Below, piece by piece: positions 57,001-64,000 of a stretch of 64,000 nt of DNA. Below the pieces are notes generated by a model. The model ran no database searches. It was not told the DNA's origin and saw only the letters and a list, made by a program, of their open reading frames with translations. Each line of letters starts with the position of its first letter. Position 1 is the first letter of the stretch. This DNA comes from Hydractinia symbiolongicarpus. Lineage: Eukaryota; Cnidaria; Hydrozoa; Anthoathecata; Hydractiniidae. The position numbers and the translations under genes were made by a program. Location: contig NC_079885.1 of assembly GCF_029227915.1 (NCBI RefSeq), forward strand, positions 11,523,001 through 11,587,000. Direction: 5' to 3'.

Positions 57001-59968
57001 GCATCAACTTTGCTTTACCCCCTACCCCTGAGTTAACGTCGTCTTTTGACCTCTTTTAAAAAAGGGAAAATTGTATATTTGTACTTTGTAGCATAAGTAA
57101 ATAGGTTAACAAAGTCTAGCGTGTTTTTTTTTCATTACGTGCGTTTGCAGCTAACATATGTACAGCTAAGGTATAGACTACTAACTCACCTGATATGTAT
57201 GTTTTGTCCGTTAATTTGCAATATGCAGTTGGAGATATCAGCTGTAGTGTTGATTTTGACATTTATATTGCTTTTTCCAGACATTACGATCACAGCTACA
57301 ATGGATATGCCTAGTTCTTTATTGGTTTGATGTTTGGATAATGGAAACGGCAGACCTTTTAAAATAGTGAATAAAACAAGAAAATAAAAAATAAATAAAG
57401 GTTTTATTTTAGACGTATTTCTGTAAACAATTACCCTATCCGTGTACGGATAAGTCTATTGGTCCTGTCGTGAAACAAAAAATAACTCTGTATTCATATG
57501 CTCTGAATTATGTTTTCTTTTTGAATTTCTGCGCCCAAAGGCGTAGGAAATTCTTTAAAACCGTCGTTTTTTTTCTTTCGGAGCATTTTTTGAGAAAAAA
57601 TCGACCCTGGGATTTCACGTTGGTCCGTCACAGATGTAAACTTCGTACTCAAGCTCCTTAACTACTGGAAGTGTCGTATTGACGTTTCAGGCCAAAATTG
57701 GTATTTGTTTTCGACAAAATTTGGCAAAGTTAACAAAAAAAGTATGCTGAACATAATGGTGACATAATAATTTTTATTTTTGTCACCTAAATGTCATTTT
57801 CGGCCAAAATTGGTCCAAAAATTAGAACTACTTTATTTTCAACAAAATTTGGAACAGTTAACAAATAAAGTATGCTGAACATGATGGTGACATCAAAATT
57901 TTGATTTCTTGTTACCTAAATGTCATTTTAGGCCAAAAAATTGGTCCAAAAATTAAAACTACTTTATTTTTGACAAATTTTGGCACAATTAACAAAAAAA
58001 GTATGGTGAACATGATGGTGACATCAAAATTTTGATTTTTGTCACCTAAATGCCATTTTAGGCCAAAATCGGTCCAAAAATGATTAACTTCGAAAATTAA
58101 AGTTAAAGTACTGTTCGACTTCAAAAATAGAAATCTTGTAAAGAAAGTGTCGTGTCTTCATTACTAAATCGTGTCAACAGCTTAGTCAGTGACAAAAAAG
58201 AGAGGAAAAAAGAGATTGGACATGTAAAGAATGCATTAATCGCAAATGGATACAGTCAGAAAGTCGTCACGCAAGTGGAATATAGAGAAGATGCAACCGA
58301 GACAACAGGGAAACATCAAAGGAATTTATCGAGTCAGCATTGTTCATACCAGGTACCAGCGATACCCTTCGTCAAGCTTTAAGGCAACACAAGATCAAAT
58401 TCATTCTTAACTTTAAAGACACCCTACGAAGCAATTTGTCTGAACCAAAAAGACAAAATTAACCCTGAAGAACAAATTAATGTTGTTTACGAAGTCCCGT
58501 GTAAAGATTGCGGTGCAGTATATATAGGCGAAACAAAAAGAAAATCCAAGCAAAAAGTTCAAGTTCAAGAAAACTTTTCAAGGAAACATAAATATTAGAG
58601 ATTAAAATATTTAGAATGGCCCCTAGCCCTATTTTTGTTCAGGCAGATTCATTTCTTCTCTTGTAATTTTCCAGGTTTTTTTGAAAAAATTCTAAAGTGT
58701 TGCCAAGGCAACCACTATTGGAGTTGAGTGAAATCGGGCAGAATTTTGTTTTCTGAAAAAATTATTTCTTTAGCACATTTGTTAGCATATAATGTTACAT
58801 TTTTTAGTTTGTCACATTTTCCTAACGGAACAGACTATGAAACAGACAAAACGGATAGAAATAGAACGAAACAGAAAATTTTCTGCTAGTATTTTCTATT
58901 TCATAATAATGCGCACATTTCAATACAGATAGTGAACACACTGTGCGCAATTCTCACGAAATAAAATAATCTGATTGCCTACATAATTCTCTACCTGTCG
59001 TTTCCGTACACAACGGAAAGAAAAAGTTGAACTCGATTATATTGGTTCGAAACGGAACGGACAAGAACATTTGATGTAAACATCTTAAGTACGCATGCTC
59101 AGAAGCTTTTCCGTTTCTTTACGTTCCGTTTTGCTGAGAATTTTCTTGGAGTGGAGAATAGCCTTTAGTGTAACTACATTTTAAGTAATTATCTAAATAT
59201 TTTACGAATCTTAAATTTCATCAATTTTTTTCATTTTCATGAATTTGATGACATCATTGACGAAATGCATTACTGACATTACCACGTTCTTACTTAAGGC
59301 CTGGGCAACACTCGTGGAAAGATTTATGTTAATAAACAACAGATTTCAAATAGACCAGCAGGAATAGTCTGAAACTAATAATTTTTTTTTAATCTATCCT
59401 TTTATTTGCGCACGTAGCCATTTTTAATCACACGCTTTTTTACAAGCAACATATTTATAGGGAATATAAGGCTCAGCTCCTGTAAAAAGCGAAGCATCAG
59501 GCAAGCAACGGTTGAGCCTGTGAAACTTACGTTGGGGTTGAGCCAAAATTTTATGGTTCTAATTAAAAAACATGTATATATGAACAAGAGGAGGGTATTG
59601 TTTTGAAAAAATAACTGGTAGAAGAAATCGCTGAAAAATATTAAATTATCCTGCGACAGGTGATTGGAATCTTGATCACTCAATTTCTTTCACTTTCAAG
59701 TTTGTTCATCCAAAGGCAAAAAGCGCAAAATAAACCAGACGAGAGATCGGTTAAATTTTTAGTCAGTACTGGTATTACATTACTAGGTACTAATGACTGT
59801 TCGCAACTGTTAAGCATTGTTTAGTAAGTTTCAAACCTTGTATTTGAAATCCTTGAGGTGTGGTAACAATGTCGGGTGATTTGAGAAACTTTGGAGATGA
59901 TCGTAGCTGATTTAAAGTAGTCACATTACCATAGTAACTTGCAATGGCTTTCTTTTTGTAAAAAAAAT
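50801..59968 (-). CDS. FN3/PAN-domain gene, copy B (open, 5' end not found)
   Basis: Eight exons join without a stop and with compatible phases: 59837-59968, 57190-57355, 55245-55408, 54020-54301, 53393-53689, 52339-52626, 51594-51899, 50801-51063, about 630 residues. Four FN3-type domains are followed by a PAN/apple domain, then a stop directly after WKFYQVMDS. No transmembrane segment follows, so the product appears secreted unless the start holds an anchor. No start codon or signal peptide is found: sequence corresponding to the first four copy A exons is not visible upstream. Function unknown; FN3 plus PAN suggests extracellular protein or carbohydrate binding. Confidence 0.82.
51594..51899 (-). 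CDS. copy B, FN3-like exon 4
   Basis: 306 bases, phase 1-1; donor GTTAGT. Encodes VSRPTKSPTLINACFKSASE and NVSMAGVTEHGSGIIGNYTF. Weaker FN3 match than the others. Confidence 0.78.
52339..52626 (-). CDS. copy B, FN3 exon 3
   Basis: 288 bases, phase 1-1. Encodes APTAPPSNISVITRHLYAVN, VSWHPIP and VSYEYQVAGGNTYGVGKFS: FN3 strands B, C, F. Confidence 0.87.
53393..53689 (-). CDS. copy B, FN3 exon 2
   Basis: 297 bases, phase 1-1. Encodes VPSKSPGNFSVKALSYDHVR and ITWDVINATFWNGILIHYEV, a full FN3 domain ending NGVFTNTSIVQLAFAG. Confidence 0.87.
53754..54892. repeat. inverted repeat around an FN3 exon
   Basis: Arms 53754-53890 and 54756-54892, about 137 bp, near-identical in inverse orientation with only a few mismatches. 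The right arm has a diverged counterpart in copy A near 35450-35515, so the left arm is the extra copy. Confidence 0.85.
54020..54301 (-). CDS. copy B, FN3-like exon 1
   Basis: 282 bases, phase 1-1. Encodes CGFNSTVYIKYREYGTSKNF and GLKMKAKYAVTLKATNYWW. Lies in the loop of a 137-bp inverted repeat. Confidence 0.82.
55245..55408 (-). CDS. copy B, exon matching A exon 7
   Basis: 164 bases, phase 2-1. Encodes TKTATYYNSDSSSSYKEIRL and LIDEHTGKGLVGVNGEI. Confidence 0.75.
57190..57355 (-). CDS. copy B, exon matching A exon 6
   Basis: 166 bases, phase 1-2. Encodes GISIVAVIVMSGKSNINVK and INTTADISNCILQINGQNI. Ends in the phase that the next exon requires, in contrast to copy A. Confidence 0.77.
57690..58085. 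repeat. about 130-bp minisatellite, three units and a start
   Basis: GGCCAAAATTGG-type unit starts near 57690, 57802, 57931 and 58061. Each unit contains AGTATGCTGAACATGATGGT or a near match. In the copy B intron 57356-59836; copy A lacks it. Confidence 0.85.
58150..58600 (+). pseudogene. Penelope-like element fossil (RT C-terminus and GIY-YIG)
   Basis: Plus-strand fragments: SLLNRVNSLVSDKKERKKE and HVKNALIANGYS (helical link between RT and endonuclease), then LRQALRQHKIKF and, in another frame, VVYEVPCKDCGAVYIGETKR (GIY-YIG). Several frame changes and stops. It follows directly on the minisatellite. A different Penelope lineage from the 24.4-26.1 kb element. Confidence 0.72.
58601..59836 (-). 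other. copy B intron, remainder
   Basis: Part around 59230-59480 aligns with 41800-42160 of copy A (duplicated intron). No exon recognised. Confidence 0.5.
59837..59968 (-). CDS. copy B, exon matching A exon 5
   Basis: 132 bases, phase 1-1. Encodes YKKKAIASYYGNVTTLNQLR and a conserved tail. Earliest exon of copy B that I can identify. Confidence 0.78.
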
Positions 59969-62235
59969 CTGAAACAATAAGTTAAGTAAATGACAAAATA
60001 AAACCATAAGAGACATACCTTGCTAAAATTGACCGCGGATGCTTTGTATTAGAAGAGTAATGGGTATCTTGAAGTTATGCGTAAGAGCATAGTTATTTTT
60101 TTTCGGTTTTCGGACACTAATATATTTAAATAACTTACAATGCTATTAGGATAGCTCAAAACGGAGATAAAACTTACTTCAAGAAAAATATTAAAAGTCG
60201 TAAGATTTTGCTACAAGATGGGGCATTTTGGGTACAAAAAAAATAAATATGGCCAACATTGTGCTCTATAATCCAAGAAAAAGTAAAAAAAAAACAAACC
60301 TGTCCCCTCCCTCTCCCACCCTCTTAAAGGGAGAGAAATACCTCAGATAACTTTTTAATGCGGTCAAATTTTACAATTTGAATCACGTTTTAGCTGATCG
60401 GAGGTGTTATATTATAAACAAAACATTGTAGGGCAGCCCCAATCATTATGAAGCCTTCTAAGCCACAATAATGTCCTTTCACTTTCAAAATAAATTCGTC
60501 GACACATGTAGAAACGTGGCATGTGGACCCAACCTCGTCTTGAGGTTTTTTTGCCTTTTTAATATAAAATATATGAAAAAAATTTTCATTTTTTCTGATA
60601 TTAAAAATTCAAAAAAACGGGACGGGGATGATGTGGATCTAAAATTGGCTAAAGTTTAAATAAATTATTCTGCAATGAAAAATATCTCAATTTTCGCTTT
60701 GCCGAGTGATTTTAAATTTGATATTCTTAAATATTCTGCTTGAAATGGGGATATTTCCAATAACATGGCAAGGTGAGATGTGCTGACGGGCATAGGGTAA
60801 ATACTTAAAGGAGAGGCGAACAGCCGTGGCACGGCTGCTGATTAAAAATTCATAATGCCTAAGATAATTTCAAAGACCAGATCCGTTGGTCTGGAATATC
60901 CCCTGAAATCTTAACAATTGTTTAGTTTTTGTAATATTAGCATCAAATCAGGTAACAAATGATTTTGCTGAAAGATTTGCTGTTTGTATATTAATAATTA
61001 AAAGCTGCTTGTTTAAAAATGGTGAATTTTTGGCTTAAAACTTTGCAGCACAACAACACGTTAATATACTTATATTATACCTAGAACATCTGTTTTTAGA
61101 AATTTATAACGTTTTATTATGTTTCGGTATTTTTACACATTTGCCAAACTGATGGTTATTCAGAAACAGTATTAGATCTTTGTCTACAGTGATGGCCACG
61201 CTTTGATGATCACACTGTTTTTTAAAAATAATACACAAGTTAAAGATCAAATTAGCAAATATTCTATTAATTGAATAACACGACGAAAATATCTTTTTAT
61301 TTTTATTACTGAACTTAGTAAACTAATTCACGAGTAAATATAAAGAAAATAAAGATTTGTAAACAAAGCTGAAACGTCCATATTGCACGTTGGATTTGTT
61401 GTTGAAAGTTTCCGGTCTGTGTATTTATCAAATTTGGCGCCATCTCAACACAACAAACTTCATCGTACGAAGTTGGATGTATATTGTGAAAAAGCGAACG
61501 AAATTACGAAAAGAAAATTATTATTGGCTGTGAAAGATCTTTACAAAGTTCCAAGAAGTATTCAGGGGCGTGTGCAGGAAATTTTTTAAGTAGGTAATAA
61601 TGCTGCGTATCATCATGACCTATTAAGAATATTTTACTATACAGCTGGGGGTCTTTGGGGGCGCTGTAAGCCCCCAAGCGGGGTCTGGGGCGTAGCCCCG
61701 GAAGCTTTCACTAATACGGGCTTTGCAAACCCTGAAATAGGCTTAAATGGGGACAAAAAACAACCTCGTATGAAGACGTTTTAGACTTTGATAACAGAAA
61801 GGAAACATTCTCATAAACGCTGCAACATCACATAAACACTTCAAAGAGAAAACAAGAAGCCCTGCAGCTTGAAGATTTCCGTCATAGCCTGGAAGATTCT
61901 AAAATTTGAAGTAGACCTTGAAAACGGAAAATGGGGTAAACAAATCATTAAGTATACTAATTCTCAATTATTTTTGTAACTAACCTGCAATGTTAAAATA
62001 CAACTTAGTAAATAAGAAATTAAAAATTTTTTTTTTTTTTCATATTATATAGTACTCTAAAATAATAGTAAAAATTTTAACTGGATATTTTTAAAACTCA
62101 TCTGGAAAATTCTGGAAATTCCAGTAAACAAATCTTGTTATGTATGAAGATGAAGATTTGAATATAGACTTCTGAACAAGTGCAATTTCAATGAATTATT
62201 ATTCAATTAATTCAGCAATAAATACGTATTAGCAT
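59969..62235. other. flank upstream of copy B
   Basis: Homology with copy A (43620-43760) is visible up to about 60790 and then lost. GC-rich repeat at 61646-61710. No gene supported. Confidence 0.5.
61646..61710. repeat. GC-rich double-hairpin block
   Basis: GGGGGCGCTGTAAGCCCCC and GGGGTCTGGGGCGTAGCCCC each fold on themselves. Sharply GC-rich in AT-rich surroundings; probably a fragment of a mobile element. Confidence 0.55.
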
Positions 62236-62390
62236 TTGAATATTTCAGTTTTTAGGCCTTCAAAATGTACTCTCGTTGAAGATTTTTTGAAAATGCTGAT
62301 GGTGCATGGTTTTATAACAGCTGATGTAAAAAAGAAAGTACAAAATGAGAAACATGAATACAATTTTGTCATAATTAATTCCAGGTTGTT
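62236..62390 (+). other. candidate exon or chance open frame
   Basis: A TTTCAG site leads into a frame with CTLVEDFLKMLMVHGFITAD and a GTTGTT donor-like site near 62387. Amino-acid use looks protein-like, but no domain or partner exon was found. Confidence 0.22.
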
Positions 62391-63621
62391 TAATTATTGT
62401 CTCCTTAACATCTTTTTGCCTTTTTGATTTGAAGAGGGAATTTATTAAAAAGATACAAATCAATGCCATGTGATACACAAGGTATATTATAAATTTAATC
62501 AAGCTAGCTTTTGATATCTTTATTAAACAAGTAACATATTAAGCAGGCGATACATGACTTTAAAACTTGTGGACGATATATACAGGATGCATTTTGTCCA
62601 AATCGATTAATATTGAATTCAACAAACTATATCGTTTATTATCCATATTCTGGAATTTAAATTTATTTTTGGAGAGTCTGATTAGTTGCAGTTTTTCATT
62701 TTAAAGAAAATAATTGGTCATTGTTTTGTGTGACAAAACCAAAAAGTTGAACATACTTCATCAGTTCACCCTGACTGTTCGGTGCAAGGAACAATAAACT
62801 TTTAAACTTTTCTGCAGAAGATATAACAAAAAATCCTGTGAGGAATATCTTTTTATGTGATATAAGTAGCATCACAAAGTGTCGTTTGGAAGTTATTTTA
62901 GCTCCTTTTTCCCAAAAGAACAGGAGTTGAGTGTCCATCCCTTGATGAAAAAAATTTCGCGAAAAAAGGCACTCTAATCAGAGCACTATTTTGTGTAGCT
63001 AACTAGCTTGATAGCTAGTGAAAGTCAGCACCAATCAAAAAGAGATCCAAATCAGCACCAAAAAATTGGGATAGCTAGCTAGCTATCAAACACACTTTTT
63101 CCACCTATATATAAAATAATTCTTACATGATAAAATACATAAATTTAAAAACACAGTATTTAGCTCCCTAGCTAGCTACATCAATAAAGCTACTACGACA
63201 TAGTTAGTGGTCATAGTAACAAAAACGCATAGCTATTATAGAAACAACAAAAGATAAACATTAACAACTCACTTCAACATAATTGCACAACTATTCTTAT
63301 TTAATTTCACATAGGCAGGAAGGTAGTATTCTGCATGGCAATTTCTTCCGATAAAACCAAAAGTAAGTTTCTTTTGCAACACGTTAGTAGATGGCAAAAC
63401 AGAATTATATTTAACCTTTTTATTAATTCAGCGTAAATTTGAGGCAACTCATCAAAATCTTCGTTTTCGAAAACTAACTTCACACGGTCTCTCTAGCTCT
63501 TGTAAGCCATGTTGAGAACGGAAAGAATCTTCCGCATGCCCTACTGATATTTATACCAAAGCGCCTTATAAAGCCTTATTAATACATAGAAACTATTTTG
63601 AAAGGTTTGTTCAAAACTTTC

Positions 63622-63840
63622 TGACTAAAAATAGGTCAGGCTACATAGGTTGATTCTAGTGCACGGTGAAAGCCTCACGGGACAACCTAGAGCCAAGTCT
63701 GGCTGGCTTTAAAATTTCGGACCAAAAATAGGTCAAGCCTACATAGGTTTGATTTTAGTCGACGGTAAAAGTCTCACGGGATAACCTAGAGCCAAGACTG
63801 GCTAACACAGGTCAGGTCAGCATAGGTTGATCCGATTCGC
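63622..63840. repeat. about 97-bp tandem repeat, two units plus partial
   Basis: AAAAATAGGTCA.GCTACATA unit starts near 63627 and 63724; both continue with CTCACGGGA and AACCTAGAGCCAAG. A third shortened start at about 63810. Confidence 0.85.
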
Positions 63841-64000
63841 GTTATGAGAAAACAAGGAGGAATTTCGATCTTCAGATTCCAGGTAAATTCGACAGAATTC
63901 GATTTCTATCCTTGGCATTTTTTTGCTAGATCGTATAACAGGGTTGACCTAGTCTGAATCCGCGCCTGGTATTAACGAAGGTTATAAAATACTGGCACTG

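Noticed and set aside
62696-62938. 80-codon minus-strand frame upstream of copy B, considered as a B 5' exon
   Set aside because: No similarity to copy A 5' exons and no signal peptide; phases could not be tested.

Overview
The window is AT-rich animal genomic DNA with spliced genes (GT..AG introns, mostly phase 1), long introns and many mobile-element relics. The combination of a DEF8-type RUN-FYVE-neighbour zinc-finger gene, a secreted TSP1/MAM/VWA protein, an FN3/PAN-domain receptor-like gene pair, a Penelope-like retroelement and tRNA-derived SINEs suggests an early-branching metazoan, most likely a cnidarian (possibly hydrozoan). That assignment is inference from gene content and base composition, not from a database match.

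Layout. (1) 1-6.8 kb, + strand: the 3' half of a DEF8 homologue in four exons (653-6157). A tRNA-Arg(ACG) gene lies antisense inside its intron. (2) 7.8-21.6 kb, - strand: one multi-exon gene with at least 17 phase-compatible coding exons. It encodes TSP1-TSP1-MAM-TSP1-TSP1x3-linker-VWA-hemicentin-like beta region-C-terminal beta domains. Its three last TSP1 exons are a recent tandem duplication that also left broken copies of a neighbouring linker exon. Its introns hold a pogo-like MITE, tandem repeats and a diverged dispersed repeat. (3) 24.4-26.1 kb: a 5'-truncated Penelope-like element (RT plus GIY-YIG) bounded by 325-bp inverted arms and 13-bp direct repeats, with a degenerate hammerhead-ribozyme-like motif in each arm. 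(4) 26-32 kb: mostly non-coding, with one tRNA-derived SINE. (5) 32.0-46.0 kb, - strand: FN3/PAN gene copy A. (6) 50.8-60.0 kb, - strand: copy B, a paralogous tandem duplicate of the same gene. (7) 60-64 kb: no confident gene; tandem and GC-rich repeats.

The most interesting system is the A/B pair. Homology runs through eight exons and several introns. Copy A keeps recognisable 5' exons (probable signal peptide and an unassigned N-terminal region) but carries three in-frame stops and two 1-bp frameshifts further 3'. Copy B is open and phase-consistent through all eight shared exons, yet the recognisable homology stops at about 60.79 kb and no copy of the 5' exons is visible. The copies therefore show complementary damage. 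Introns of each copy gained different insertions after the duplication: SINE, THAP-type transposon and foldback element in A; minisatellite, Penelope fossil and inverted repeat in B. All exon joins are my manual calls from reading frame, GT/AG sites and A/B comparison; no transcript evidence was available.
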